Assembly (NCBI RefSeq): GCF_003383095.1
Contig: NZ_PSYW01000001.1
Span: 1,240,001 to 1,304,000, forward strand
Direction: 5' to 3'
Origin: Haloferax sp. Atlit-12N
Lineage (GTDB): Archaea; Halobacteriota; Halobacteria; Halobacteriales; Haloferacaceae
DNA length: 64,000 bases
Below, piece by piece: positions 8,794 through 17,684 of the stretch (within the stretch, counting starts at the first letter, position 1; the number at the start of each line of letters is the position of its first letter). The notes under the pieces are model-generated. The model searched no databases. It saw only the letters and a program-made list of their open reading frames with translations, and was not told where the DNA came from. The position numbers and the translations under genes are program-made.

Positions 8794-8898
8794 TTCTCCA
8801 GTCGAAACAAGAGCCTTCGAGCGGTCGCCGAAATCGGCACCAAGACGCGGGGATAATTCGGTCCGTCTCGACCGAAATCCGCGGGTTCTCCAGTCGAA
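8794..8898 (+). repeat. two copies of a 13-base direct repeat in a 282-base gap
   Basis: TTCTCCAGTCGAA occurs at 8794-8806 and 8886-8898, 92 bases apart, within the non-coding stretch 8705-8986. A related GGAGAATC sits at 8770-8777. The rest of the gap holds no convincing open frame. The repeats may be regulator sites for the downstream zinc-ribbon gene or remnants of duplicated DNA. A short A/T-rich TTTATT near 8956-8961 is the likely TATA box of that gene. Confidence 0.4.
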
Positions 8899-8986
8899 GC
8901 GGTGCCCTTCCGTCTATAGACAGTTGTGTGACAATAGTACGCGCACCCCAGTAGGTTTATTTCGAATAGTCCATGAACACGAACCG

Positions 8987-9139
8987 ATGCCAGCGGTTCA
9001 GTGCCGGGAGTGTGGACGAGACGTGGCGGTCCACGAGATAGAGACCACGACGAAAACGACACCCGACGGGTTCGACACGAGGTATCGGTGTCCCTACTGC
9101 AAGTCGGAGATGCGAGACGTGAAAACGCGAATTGTCTGA
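8987..9139 (+). CDS. small zinc-ribbon protein (50 residues)
   Basis: 50-residue protein beginning MPAVQCRECGRDVAVHEIE, with two CxxC knuckles (CREC near 6-9 and CPYC near 35-38), i.e. one four-cysteine zinc site and little else. This is the pattern of the small 'micro-proteins' that are abundant in Haloferax. A TATA-like element about 28 bases upstream of the ATG fits a leaderless message. Its stop lies 5 bases from the convergent lrp gene's stop. Function unknown; binding of nucleic acid or a protein partner is possible. Confidence 0.72.
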   Translation: MPAVQCRECGRDVAVHEIETTTKTTPDGFDTRYRCPYCKSEMRDVKTRIV

Positions 9140-9144
9140 CGGCG

Positions 9145-9603
9145 TTACTGGTCGAGGTCGAGTTCGAACTGCTCGTTTTCGGTGACGGAGTTGAGCACGA
9201 CCGAGGTGTTGGACTCGCGGATGTCCGCGTCGGTGAGCAGTTTCTTGATTTGCGTGTTCATGCCGTCGGTGTCGCGGAACTTGCCGATGGCGATGATGTC
9301 GTAGTCGCCGGTGACCTCGTACACCGAAATCATCTGCTTTTCGGCGCGGAGGCGCTCGGTGATATCGGGGAGTGCGGAGCCCTCGACTTTGAGCTGAATG
9401 ACGGCGGTTACGTCGTAGCCGAGCGCGTCGTAGTTGACGCGGGGCGTGTATCCCTCGATGACGCCTTCGTCTTCGAGATCTCGCAGGTGATTCGAGACGG
9501 TCGTGACCGACACGTCGAGTTCTTCGGCGAGGCTTCGCAGGCTCGCTCGGCCGTCGCCGAGGAGTGCGTTGATGAGCTTCGCGTCGAGGTTTTCGTACGT
9601 CAT
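9145..9603 (-). CDS. lrp: Lrp/AsnC family transcriptional regulator, divergent from glnA
   Basis: 152 residues. Residues 4-62 form the AsnC-type helix-turn-helix ([20 protein letters not shown], then [19 protein letters not shown]), and 65-140 form the RAM ligand-binding domain with [13 protein letters not shown]. It is a full-length member. It is divergent from glnA across 126 bases, and Lrp proteins encoded next to glnA are known to control it in Halobacterium. Autoregulation and glnA control through the shared intergenic region are therefore likely. The start ATG at 9603 is about 30 bases from an A/T-rich TATA-like GTAAAATTCT (minus strand, 9640-9631). Confidence 0.92.
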   Translation of the reverse strand: MTYENLDAKLINALLGDGRASLRSLAEELDVSVTTVSNHLRDLEDEGVIEGYTPRVNYDALGYDVTAVIQLKVEGSALPDITERLRAEKQMISVYEVTGDYDIIAIGKFRDTDGMNTQIKKLLTDADIRESNTSVVLNSVTENEQFELDLDQ

Positions 9604-9729
9604 TACATCTACACACCGTCCCGGGGCATTAGAATTTTACGAATATCCAATTCTGTGGCGAGGTGCGGGGAATTGCATTAAGCGGAAAGGTCTTTATAGT
9701 GCGGGTGTTCGAATCGCGTGTTCAGGAAA
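9604..9729. promoter_or_regulatory. divergent lrp/glnA promoter region
   Basis: 126-base region with two opposed promoters. For glnA, TTTATAG at 9693-9699, preceded by the purine-rich CGGAAAGG (BRE-like) at 9683-9690, places the start of transcription near 9723, just before the ATG at 9730. For lrp, the minus-strand GTAAAATTCT at 9640-9631 predicts a start near 9608. Lrp binding between these elements is expected from known Lrp/glnA pairs, but no exact operator is claimed. Confidence 0.65.
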
Positions 9730-11100
9730 ATGACGGAAGACAACGCACTCACCGACGGCGGCCTGAGCGACGAGGCACAGGCAGTCATCGACGAGATCGA
9801 AGAGAAGAATGTCGACTTCCTCCGACTCCAGTTCACCGACATTCTCGGAACGGTCAAAAACGTCTCCATCCCGGCCTCGCAGGCCGAAAAGGCGTTCACT
9901 GAGGGCATCTACTTCGACGGTTCCTCCATCGACGGCTTCGTGCGCATTCAGGAGTCCGACATGCGCCTCGAGCCCGACCCGTCGACGTTCGCCGTCCTCC
10001 CGTGGCGGAAGAAGGAAAACAGCGCCGCAGGTCGCCTCATCTGTGACGTGTTCAACACGTCCACCGGCGAGCCCTTCAGCGGCGACCCGCGTGGCGTCCT
10101 CAAGCGCGCCATCGCCCGCGCCGAGGAACTCGGCTATGACGTGAACGTCGCACCCGAACCGGAGTTCTTCCTGTTCGAAGAAGACGAGAACGGCCGCGCG
10201 ACGACCGTCACGAACGACGCCGGCGGCTACTTCGACCTCGCCCCGAAGGACCTCGCGTCCGACGTGCGCCGCGACATCATCTACGGCCTCGAGAGCATGG
10301 GCTTCGACATCGAAGCCTCGCACCACGAGGTCGCCGAGGGCCAGCACGAGATTAACTTCACGTACGACGACGCCCTCTCGACGGCCGACAACGTCGCTAC
10401 CTTCCGGTCCGTCGTTCGCGCCATCGCGGCCGAACACGACCTCCACGCGACGTTCATGCCCAAGCCCATCCCGCGCATCAACGGCTCCGGCATGCACACG
10501 CACATCTCGCTGTTCCAGGACGGCGAGAACGCGTTCCACGACGGTGACGACGAGTTCGACCTGAGCGGCACGGCCAAGAGCTTCGTCGCGGGCATCCTCG
10601 AACACGCGCCCGCCATCACGGCCGTCGCCGACCCGACGGTCAACTCCTACAAGCGCCTCGTCCCCGGCTACGAAGCGCCGGTCTACATCGCGTGGTCCGA
10701 CCGCAACCGCTCGGCGCTCATCCGCAAGCCGGCCGCCCGCACGCCGGCCGCCTCGCGCATCGAGGCCCGCTTCCCCGACCCGTCCTGTAACCCGTACCTC
10801 GCGTTCGCCGCGCTCATCCACGCCGGTCTCGACGGCGTCGAGAAGGACCTCGACTGCCCCGACCCGGTCCGCGAGAACATCTACGAGTTCGACGAGGAGA
10901 AGCGCGAAGAGTACGGCATCGAGACGCTCCCGAAGGACCTCGGCGGCGCTGTCGACGCCCTCGAAGAGGACGAAGTCATCCAGGACGCTCTGGGCGACCA
11001 CGTCTACGAGAAGTTCGTCGAAGCCAAGCGCTCCGAGTTCAAGGACTACCTCGTCGACGTCTCCCAGTGGGAACTCGACCGGTACCTCGAGACGTTCTAA
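9730..11100 (+). CDS. glnA: glutamine synthetase type I
   Basis: 456-residue ammonia-assimilating enzyme (glutamate + NH3 + ATP to glutamine). Conserved elements are FDGSSIDGF, the PEPEFFLFE metal-ligand segment, [12 protein letters not shown], the ATP-binding [12 protein letters not shown] and the NRSAL..R substrate site. The tyrosine adenylylation loop of GSI-beta enzymes is not evident, so it looks like the GSI-alpha type typical of Haloarchaea. I prefer ATG 9730 over the in-frame GTG 9718, because the promoter places the transcript start near 9723. Divergent from lrp. Confidence 0.96.
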   Translation: MTEDNALTDGGLSDEAQAVIDEIEEKNVDFLRLQFTDILGTVKNVSIPASQAEKAFTEGIYFDGSSIDGFVRIQESDMRLEPDPSTFAVLPWRKKENSAAGRLICDVFNTSTGEPFSGDPRGVLKRAIARAEELGYDVNVAPEPEFFLFEEDENGRATTVTNDAGGYFDLAPKDLASDVRRDIIYGLESMGFDIEASHHEVAEGQHEINFTYDDALSTADNVATFRSVVRAIAAEHDLHATFMPKPIPRINGSGMHTHISLFQDGENAFHDGDDEFDLSGTAKSFVAGILEHAPAITAVADPTVNSYKRLVPGYEAPVYIAWSDRNRSALIRKPAARTPAASRIEARFPDPSCNPYLAFAALIHAGLDGVEKDLDCPDPVRENIYEFDEEKREEYGIETLPKDLGGAVDALEEDEVIQDALGDHVYEKFVEAKRSEFKDYLVDVSQWELDRYLETF

Positions 11101-11123
11101 CCGTCGCGCACACCTAACACCGA

Positions 11124-11132
11124 TTTTTCTTT
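11124..11132 (+). terminator. U-rich terminator after glnA
   Basis: A TTTTTCTTT run lies 24-32 bases after the glnA stop. Archaeal RNA polymerase commonly terminates at such pyrimidine-rich tracts without needing a hairpin. Confidence 0.5.
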
Positions 11133-11275
11133 CGCGCTCGCTCGCCGGAGAGCAACGGCGACGACGACAGCGACACACAGAGACCAAACGAGAGTCATCC
11201 GCCTCCGGCAGTAGCCGAACCGCGACCAACTCACGGCCGAGGGTCTACGTGCCCTCGTCCCATAGCGACGCGCGA

Positions 11276-11470
11276 ATGTCGCTTGTCTCTGACCTCGCGT
11301 TCGTCGCGTTCGGGCTCGTCCTGTTCGTTTTCTCTGAGGATATGCGGTTCGCCCGGCGGTTCGGCCCGGTGACGGACGGGGCGCGGTCGTCCGAGACCGG
11401 CGGCGTCGCCTTCAAATTTCTCGGCGGTATTTTCGTCGCCGTCGGACTCGCGAAACTCGCCGGGTTGTGA
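11276..11470 (+). CDS. small two-helix membrane protein
   Basis: 64 residues from the ATG at 11276 (MSLVSDLAFVAFGLVLFVFS). It has two predicted membrane helices (about 3-20 and 46-63) separated by a charged loop containing GARSSETGG. An upstream in-frame start at 11249 would add nine polar residues, so I chose the ATG that opens directly on the helix. No known family; positioned between glnA and a convergent PAP2 gene. Confidence 0.6.
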   Translation: MSLVSDLAFVAFGLVLFVFSEDMRFARRFGPVTDGARSSETGGVAFKFLGGIFVAVGLAKLAGL

Positions 11471-11547
11471 GCGGGCAGAATCGTCGCAGTCGGAACAGAG
11501 AGGTGTCAGTCGCACCGTCGGCGACAGCCAACGAATCAGTCAGTCAA

Positions 11548-12504
11548 TCAGTCGGCGCGCTGAGTCGTCCCGTCGCCGAGCCCGAGTCGGCCCAGTATCC
11601 ACGGCGCGACGAGGATGAACGCGACGGCAGTTCCGGTCGCGAGAATCGCGATTGGAACAACCTGAAGCGCGTCGGCAGCGACCCAGAGCGCGCCCGCAAC
11701 GAGGAGCGACACGAGTGCAGCCGGAAGCGACAGTGTCGGCAGCGACTCGTGGTCAGAAAGCCGGGACCAACCGACGAGGCCGCCGAGCGACCCACCGAGG
11801 GCAGCAGACGCGTTTGCCGTGTGGTGCGACGCCCCACTCGCGACGACCACTGCGAGGGCCACGACACTGAGCCCGACTGCGAGTGCGAACAGTCGCGTCG
11901 GGTCGAGGTGGCCGGGGGCGTCGTCTGCGGCAGCGACGGTGAAGACGGTCTTCAACACGACGAGACCGAGGAGCACGCCGACGACGACGTCGACACCGTA
12001 GTGAACCCCGATGACGACGCGGGAGAGTGCGACTGTTGCGACGATAGCCGCGGCGGCGAGGACGCGTCGCCGTCGGTCCCACACGTCGAGCAGCAGCGCG
12101 GCGGCCCCGTAGACGACCGTGGTCCCGAGTGCGTGCCCGCTTGGGAACCCGAACCCATCGTCAGTCGTAAACGAGACGAACAGGTCCGCGAGCGGGGCAG
12201 GCCAGTTCGGTGCCGAAGCGATGTCGGCCGTCGGCGGGCGGGGGAGCGCGAAGCCGACTTTGAGCGCCGTCACCAGCGACAGGGAGATAAACGCAAGGCC
12301 GACGAAGGAGGCCGCGGTCCGCCGCGGGCGTGCCGTGATTCGGGGGCGACAGAGCCAGTACAGCGACGTGAACGCGAGGAAGAAGAACCACTGGTCGCCG
12401 AGTTGGGTGACGAGCCCGAACAGGAAGACGAGCGCGTCCGGCACGTCCGTGAGCGCTAGCTCGCCGAACCCGCGAGTCTGGAGGGAGAGTGCGAACCGGA
12501 ACAT
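11548..12504 (-). CDS. PAP2 superfamily membrane phosphatase
   Basis: 318-residue multi-pass membrane protein with the three phosphatase motifs: KVGFALPRP (KxxxxxxRP), PSGHA, and SRVVIGVHYGVDVVVG. The family dephosphorylates lipid phosphates or polyprenyl diphosphates. Several further C-terminal helices (about 200-305) extend beyond the core. It starts one base after the YihY stop region, so it is co-transcribed with that membrane protein. The substrate in this ether-lipid organism is unknown; archaetidyl or dolichyl phosphates are possible. Confidence 0.88.
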   Translation of the reverse strand: MFRFALSLQTRGFGELALTDVPDALVFLFGLVTQLGDQWFFFLAFTSLYWLCRPRITARPRRTAASFVGLAFISLSLVTALKVGFALPRPPTADIASAPNWPAPLADLFVSFTTDDGFGFPSGHALGTTVVYGAAALLLDVWDRRRRVLAAAAIVATVALSRVVIGVHYGVDVVVGVLLGLVVLKTVFTVAAADDAPGHLDPTRLFALAVGLSVVALAVVVASGASHHTANASAALGGSLGGLVGWSRLSDHESLPTLSLPAALVSLLVAGALWVAADALQVVPIAILATGTAVAFILVAPWILGRLGLGDGTTQRAD

Positions 12505-12505
12505 C

Positions 12506-13843
12506 TCAGCCGCGGCGTTCGCGGACCGCGTCGACGGCGCGGCCGGGGAGGCCGAGCGCGTTCAGGCCGATGCCGAAGATGACGAACAGGACGTAGAGCC
12601 CGAGCGTCGACAGGAAGATGATGAGCATGGCGACGACCGCGATGAGGTCCGACTGGAGGTAGTAGAACGCGCCGAGCGTGAGGACGACGCCGTAGCCGAG
12701 CACGAGGTAAGGACCCCAGCCGCGGGCCTTGCCGCGGCGCATCCGCCGGCGGACGTAGCGCTTCAACTCGGCTTCGAGCTTGGGCTTTTCGACCGTCCGG
12801 TCCGTCACGTCGTCCTCGAACGCGTCGAGGTCGGCGCGGAGTTCCTCGACCTGCGATTCCAGCTCCTCGATGTCGGGAGCGCCGCGCGGGGAGACGGACG
12901 CGCCGGTCTCCGCGTCGCCGGTGTCCTCCGTCCGCGGCCCATCGGTGTCACCTCGGTCGTCGCTCATATCCGTACGAGCGTCATGTCGGCCTCCCGTATG
13001 TTGTACCTGCCGGTCCACTCCGGGCGGTCCCCCCGGCGGGTCACGCGGTTCCGCGGGCAGGGCGTCGCCGCCGACCCCCGCGAGAACCGCGTTGACGACC
13101 GCGCCCGAAAGCAGGATGAGCCCCGAGAAGTAGAACCACGTCACGAGCAACAGGAGCGTCCCGAGCGCGCCCGCGACCGACGCGCCGGCCACAGACGCGT
13201 AGATACCGAAGCCGACACCGAGGACGGTCCAGCCGACGGCCGCGAGGATGGTTCCGGGGACGACCTCCCGCGGCGAGAGGTCGGCGTCGGGGAAGACGTA
13301 GTACAGCGGGAAGAACGCCGCACAGAGCGTGAGCAGCAACAGGAGCGGCGAGAGCAGTTGGAGGAACGGCACGTCGAGGAGGCCGAGGAGCGCGGTCACC
13401 ACCGCGACGCCGATGGTGCCGACGCCGATGCTGGCGAGGGCGATGGTGCCGTCTCGAAGCTGGTCGAGGAGGCCGCCCGCCTCGGACCCGTAGATGCGCG
13501 AGAAGGCGATATCGAGGCCGCGAAAGAGCTTCAGCGCGCCCCAGACCGTCAACGCGAGGCTCACCGCTCCGACGCTTCCCTGTCCGGTTCGGTCCGTGAG
13601 GGCCTCCTCGACGAGGTCCTGTCCGGTCGGGACGAGGTACTGTTCGACGAGCGTTTGGAGTTGCGCCTGCAACTCCGCGCCGCCGACCGCGGTGGCGACG
13701 ACGACGCCGAGCACGAGAAGCGGAATCAGCGAGACGAGCGCGTAGTACGAGATACTAGCCGCGAGAAACGAGATTTCTTTCTCCCGAATCGTGTCGACGA
13801 CGGTCCGCGCGACGGGAACGACGGTTCGAATCTTGGCGCTCAC
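12506..13843 (-). CDS. YihY/BrkB family membrane protein with an extra coiled-coil and membrane module
   Basis: 445 residues from a GTG start at 13843. Residues 1-270 are the YihY/UPF0761 domain (EISFLAASISYYALVSLIPL, six helices, LTVWGALKLFRGLDIAFSRIYG). A disordered Gly/Pro/Asp-rich linker follows (about 275-325), then a coiled coil (IEELESQVEELRADLDAFE, about 328-350), and two more membrane helices (about 385-435). The extra C-terminal module begins with an in-frame ATG (MSDDRG) and could be a separate protein or a fusion. The family's function is unsettled. First gene of an operon with PAP2. Confidence 0.82.
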   Translation of the reverse strand: MSAKIRTVVPVARTVVDTIREKEISFLAASISYYALVSLIPLLVLGVVVATAVGGAELQAQLQTLVEQYLVPTGQDLVEEALTDRTGQGSVGAVSLALTVWGALKLFRGLDIAFSRIYGSEAGGLLDQLRDGTIALASIGVGTIGVAVVTALLGLLDVPFLQLLSPLLLLLTLCAAFFPLYYVFPDADLSPREVVPGTILAAVGWTVLGVGFGIYASVAGASVAGALGTLLLLVTWFYFSGLILLSGAVVNAVLAGVGGDALPAEPRDPPGGPPGVDRQVQHTGGRHDARTDMSDDRGDTDGPRTEDTGDAETGASVSPRGAPDIEELESQVEELRADLDAFEDDVTDRTVEKPKLEAELKRYVRRRMRRGKARGWGPYLVLGYGVVLTLGAFYYLQSDLIAVVAMLIIFLSTLGLYVLFVIFGIGLNALGLPGRAVDAVRERRG

Positions 13844-13954
13844 GTATCACGAAAACGACACGGGAGACAAAGAAGCTACTCGCCGACGCGGCGGCCTGAA
13901 GTGGTTCCGGGGGCGGCCGCTCAGGCCCGGGCCGCTCGGGCCGCGGGGTCGCTC

Positions 13955-15085
13955 TCAGGCCTCGGGGTCGAGCGCGGCGGTCGCCTCGCGAATCTCCGCG
14001 ACCGTCGCGTCGGTCTTGAACGCGGTGCCGTGGTAGTGCGCGGGGGTGGCGTCGTAGCCGGCGTCGCGGAGCGTTTCGAGGAACGTCTCCATCTTCGAGG
14101 CCGAGCGTCCCCAGAGCTTACAGAGGCGGTGCTGGTCGAAGTGGGTCGGCGTGTCGAGTTCGACCGCGAGCGTGTCGAGGAGTTTGCGAGCGCGTTTCGC
14201 GGTGCCGAAGTCCTCTGTCACCTCGTCGCGGACGGCCTCGGCGAACGCCGGTTCGGAGACGGGACCGAGCCAGATGGGGCCGGCTTCGAGAATCCGGGTC
14301 GAGTCGCAGTTGGCGCACGCCTCGGGCGGGTGGGCGATGAGCGAGTGCTCGGCCTCGCGGTGGAGGCAGTCCTCGCAGTGGTAGACGAAGCCGGTCGATT
14401 CGAGGAGTTCGTCGGCCTTCGTCGCCCGCTCGTCGAGTTCGAGATACGCCCGCGCGTAGTGGCGCGTCGCGTGCGAGAGAATCGGGACGGCGGCCTTGTC
14501 GTAGCGGGCGGCGGTGCGAACCATCGCGCCGAGGAGCGTCCGAAGCCCCATCTCGGGGTGGTAGTCGGTGTTCTGCGGGAGACAGCCGTACTTCCGGATG
14601 CCGCTTTTCTGGTGTGCGCCGCACAGCGGGGCGGTGTCGGTGGCGGTGACGCAGACGAGGTCGCGGGTGTTGGCGAAGGCGGGGTCCGCGAAGGGCATCG
14701 GCGTGCCGAAGGGGTCGAGGTCGACCACGTCGAAGACGGAGTCGTACATGAGGGCGTTGGCGTTGCGGTGGACCGCCTCGCCGCCGTTGCCGGCGCGGTC
14801 GAGGTTCGACTGGGCGAGTTCGACGGCGTCGGTGTCGAGGTCGGCGCAGGTCACGTCGTAGCCCTCGGCGGCGGCGCGGACGCCCCGGATGCCCGAGGCG
14901 GCCATCGCGTCGAGATAGCTCTCGGCGCGGGGTTCGCGCTCGCGGAAGGCGCGGAGGACGGCCGCGGTGATGTCCCGGTTCAACTCCTGTGTGGGGTTGT
15001 AGAAGACATCGTCGCCGGTCCCCGCTGACGCCCCGTCGCGGGCGTCGGGAACCTCGATTTCGACGCCTCCCTCGCTCACGTGCAT
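13955..15085 (-). CDS. trm1: tRNA (guanine-26 N2,N2)-dimethyltransferase Trm1
   Basis: 376-residue SAM-dependent enzyme that dimethylates G26 of tRNA. Visible are [13 protein letters not shown], the SAM motif [13 protein letters not shown], the catalytic-loop [21 protein letters not shown], and a C-terminal zinc-ribbon-like CEDC...CANC. The ATG at 15085 was chosen; the frame runs on upstream to 15328 without homology and through a neighbouring promoter. Divergent from the SWIM protein. Confidence 0.93.
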   Translation of the reverse strand: MHVSEGGVEIEVPDARDGASAGTGDDVFYNPTQELNRDITAAVLRAFREREPRAESYLDAMAASGIRGVRAAAEGYDVTCADLDTDAVELAQSNLDRAGNGGEAVHRNANALMYDSVFDVVDLDPFGTPMPFADPAFANTRDLVCVTATDTAPLCGAHQKSGIRKYGCLPQNTDYHPEMGLRTLLGAMVRTAARYDKAAVPILSHATRHYARAYLELDERATKADELLESTGFVYHCEDCLHREAEHSLIAHPPEACANCDSTRILEAGPIWLGPVSEPAFAEAVRDEVTEDFGTAKRARKLLDTLAVELDTPTHFDQHRLCKLWGRSASKMETFLETLRDAGYDATPAHYHGTAFKTDATVAEIREATAALDPEA

Positions 15086-15118
15086 ACCCGCAGTCGCCCG
15101 CGCGGGCGGAAACCGGTT

Positions 15119-15157
15119 GCGATGCGATTGTGCGATGCGATTGCGCGATGCGGTTGC
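15119..15157 (+). repeat. three tandem copies of a 13-base unit
   Basis: GCGATGCGATTGT (15119-15131), GCGATGCGATTGC (15132-15144) and GCGATGCGGTTGC (15145-15157) are adjacent near-identical units. Each contains an ATG, and 13-base periodicity shifts reading frame, so the repeat offers start codons in several frames at the head of the SWIM-domain gene. Confidence 0.7.
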
Positions 15158-15563
15158 GGCGGTCGGTCCACCCCGCGGCATCGAATGCGTTTTCACCGCC
15201 ACCGACGAACTCGGGGGCGTGGACCCGGCCGACGACTGGCGAGCGGCGCTCGCGGAGACCGGGCGGCTCTCGCCGACCATCGTGCAGGCCATCGTCGACG
15301 CCCACGGCGACCGGGGCGTCACGGCCATCGAGGCCGTCTCCGAGCGACGGGTGAAGCGCTACCGCGACTTCGACGTGGTCGTCGGCTACGACGACGAGTA
15401 CGTGGTCGAAGACCGCGGCTGTACCTGCAAGGACTCCCAGTACAACCTCGACCCCGACGAGGGCGAGCGCTGTTGGCACGTCCTCGCGGTCGACGTGGCC
15501 GAGGCGCTCGGCGAACTGGACCACCACGACATGTGGTACTCCGACGTGCGGGAATTCCTGTAA
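15135..15563 (+). CDS. SWIM-type zinc-finger protein
   Basis: 142 residues. The C-terminal region carries CxC (residues 96 and 98) and, 15 residues later, CxH (113 and 115), a SWIM zinc finger (CxCxnCxH), a domain known for DNA or protein binding. The N-terminal half is an alpha/beta segment containing [12 protein letters not shown]. The start is uncertain because the 13-base repeats upstream give alternative codons; I used ATG 15135, but TTG 15117 or a non-AUG start nearer the conserved part are possible. Divergent from trm1. Function unknown. Confidence 0.72.
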   Translation: MRLRDAVAAVGPPRGIECVFTATDELGGVDPADDWRAALAETGRLSPTIVQAIVDAHGDRGVTAIEAVSERRVKRYRDFDVVVGYDDEYVVEDRGCTCKDSQYNLDPDEGERCWHVLAVDVAEALGELDHHDMWYSDVREFL

Positions 15564-15659
15564 TCACACGTCTCGGCCGCGCCTCCGTTCGGCCCGTCGC
15601 CGCGCCGCGGGAACGACCACAATCCTTTCCGAACCCCGCCGCGAATCTCGGGCCAACGG

Positions 15660-16487
15660 ATGGCTGATTTCGACCTCTCTATCGACGAAAAGCGGGTGTA
15701 CGCGGACAAGTCCGGCAAGCAGACGGCGTACGTCGCCGCCGGCGTCGGGGTCGTGACCGTCGACGTGTCCGACGACCTCGTCGGCGGCTTCCGCATCGAC
15801 CACCGGTGTACCGCGCGGGACGCCGCCGGGTCGCCCGGAGAAGTCGCCGTCGCTACCGACGAGGACGTGCTACTCGTACAGAGCGACGACTACCACGAAC
15901 TCGACTTCGGCCCCGCGACGGCCGTCGGCTTCCACCGCAATCGCGTCGTCGCCGCCGACGAGTCGGGTCGCGTCGCCCGCTTCGACGAGTCCGGGTGGAC
16001 CGACCTCGGCGAGGTCGGAGCGGTCCGCGCCCTCGACGGGAGCCTCGTCGCGGCCGAAGACGGCGTCTACCGCGTCGGCGACGACGGCCTCTCGCACGTC
16101 GGCCTCGACGACGTGAACGACGTGTCCGACCCCGCGGGCCGCCTCGGCGGCGACTCGGGAACCCCGCTCGCCGCGACCGACTCGGGGCTGTACGCGCTCG
16201 GCAACGGCTGGATGGACGCGCTCGACGGGGCGTTTTCGGCGGTCGCGTCGATGCCGGACGGCCGCGCCCACGCGGTCGGGCCTGACGGCGTCGTCGCGCG
16301 CGACGACGAGGCGGGCGCGTGGGACGACGCACCGATTCCGCTGGACGAGACGGTCGTCGCGCTCGCCCACGACGCTCGGGCCGCCTACGCCGTCACCGAC
16401 GCGGGAAGCTTCTGCGTTCGGCTGACCGGAGGCGACTGGCGGACGCAGGTGCTCGGGTTAGACACGGTCGGCGTCGCGGTTCGCTGA
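15660..16487 (+). CDS. HVO_0234-like beta-propeller protein
   Basis: 275-residue acidic protein made of short repeated beta-strand units such as DGVYRVGDDGL, DSGLYALGNGW and PDGVVARDDE, consistent with a beta-propeller. I recall a haloarchaeal family named after Haloferax HVO_0234 with this architecture, and the location fits. There is no signal peptide, so it is cytoplasmic. It sits upstream of prs with a 60-base gap that contains a likely separate promoter. No enzymatic motif is visible. Confidence 0.7.
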   Translation: MADFDLSIDEKRVYADKSGKQTAYVAAGVGVVTVDVSDDLVGGFRIDHRCTARDAAGSPGEVAVATDEDVLLVQSDDYHELDFGPATAVGFHRNRVVAADESGRVARFDESGWTDLGEVGAVRALDGSLVAAEDGVYRVGDDGLSHVGLDDVNDVSDPAGRLGGDSGTPLAATDSGLYALGNGWMDALDGAFSAVASMPDGRAHAVGPDGVVARDDEAGAWDDAPIPLDETVVALAHDARAAYAVTDAGSFCVRLTGGDWRTQVLGLDTVGVAVR

Positions 16488-16547
16488 CACGCGACGGGGC
16501 TGAACACAACGAAAAGCGGTTTTACCCCCCACGAGAGACGAACGGGT

Positions 16548-17399
16548 ATGCTCGTACCCGGCGCATCCTCCCAGGCACTCGCGGCCGCGCTCGCCGCCGA
16601 ACTCGGCGAGTCGCTCGCGGCCGTCGAGTACGACCGCTTCCCCGACGGCGAGACGCTGGCCGCGGTCCCCGGTTTCGACGCCGACGCCGCCACCATCGTC
16701 GCCAGCACCGCCAGCAACGACGCCTACGTCGAACTCCTCCAACTGCAGGACGCCGTCCGCGAGGCCGGCGCCTCCGAGGTCACGACGGTCATCCCGTACA
16801 TGGGCTACGCCCGACAGGACAAGGCGTTCGAGGCCGGCCACCCGATTTCGGCCCGCGCGGTCGCCCGCGCCGTCAGCACGACGACTGACCGCGTCGTGCT
16901 CGTCAACCCCCACGAGGACGCCGTCGCCGACTTCTTCGACGTGCCAGTCGACATCGTCGACGCCGCCGGACGACTCGCCGAACCGCTCCCCGAACTCGAC
17001 GACGCGCTGTTTCTGTCGCCCGACTCGGGGGCCATCGGCATCGCAGAGACCGTCCGCGACGCCTACGGCGAAGGCGAGACCGACTACTTCGAGAAGGTGC
17101 GCCACTCCGGGACCGACGTGGAAATCACGCCGAGCGACGCCGACTTCGCGGGCCGCGACGTGGTCATCACCGACGACATCATCGCCACCGGGTCGACCAT
17201 GAGCGAGGCAGTCGGCGTCCTCGCCGACGGCGGCGCGAAACGCGTCTTCTGTGCGACCGTCCACCCGCTTCTGGCTCGTAACGCCCGCACGAAACTCGCT
17301 CGCGCCGGTATCGAGCGCGTCGTCGGGACCGACACCATCGAACGCGACGTGAGCGAGGTGTCCGTCGCGCCCGTCCTCGCCGACGAGCTCGAACGGTAA
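16548..17399 (+). CDS. prs: ribose-phosphate pyrophosphokinase
   Basis: 283-residue enzyme making PRPP from ribose 5-phosphate and ATP, feeding purine, pyrimidine and histidine synthesis. Features are the RFPDGE ribose/ATP segment, IPYMGYARQDKAF flexible loop, and the PRPP-binding VVITDDIIATGSTM. The short length fits archaeal (class III-like) synthases. A TTTTACC element about 25 bases upstream fits a leaderless start at ATG 16548. rpiA elsewhere in the window makes its substrate. Confidence 0.95.
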   Translation: MLVPGASSQALAAALAAELGESLAAVEYDRFPDGETLAAVPGFDADAATIVASTASNDAYVELLQLQDAVREAGASEVTTVIPYMGYARQDKAFEAGHPISARAVARAVSTTTDRVVLVNPHEDAVADFFDVPVDIVDAAGRLAEPLPELDDALFLSPDSGAIGIAETVRDAYGEGETDYFEKVRHSGTDVEITPSDADFAGRDVVITDDIIATGSTMSEAVGVLADGGAKRVFCATVHPLLARNARTKLARAGIERVVGTDTIERDVSEVSVAPVLADELER

Positions 17400-17453
17400 C
17401 GAGTCACACAGCCTCTCGAAACGGTTTTGCCAGTCCCCGCATCTCGGAGTAAC

Positions 17454-17684
17454 ATGGGACGCTACGGAGACATCGACTACCCGCGGATGACGAAGACCGG
17501 CCTCGGACTGGGGCTCGCGCTGTTCCTGTTCGGCGCTGTCGGCGCGAAAGTCGCCCTCGCGATGAACGGCGGCGCACTTCCGGGCTGGGAGCGCACGCTG
17601 TTTTTCGACGCCGAGTGGCTCGGCATCGCGCTGGTCCTGTTCTCGCCGATTATCTTCGGCATCGTGCTCCCCCTGACGGAGTAG
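17454..17684 (+). CDS. small two-helix membrane protein upstream of the uracil-DNA glycosylase
   Basis: 76 residues from ATG 17454 (MGRYGDIDYPRMTKTG), with two hydrophobic helices (about 14-36 and 52-73). Its stop directly abuts the ATG of the glycosylase gene, so the two are co-transcribed. The N-terminal charged motif looks conserved in character, but I do not recognise the family. No functional claim. Confidence 0.65.
   Translation: MGRYGDIDYPRMTKTGLGLGLALFLFGAVGAKVALAMNGGALPGWERTLFFDAEWLGIALVLFSPIIFGIVLPLTE

Noticed and set aside
12506..13843. Reading the YihY C-terminal module as a separate gene starting at its internal ATG
   Set aside because: The frame is continuous with no stop or ribosome-binding signal before the internal ATG, so it was kept as one protein and listed as a finding.
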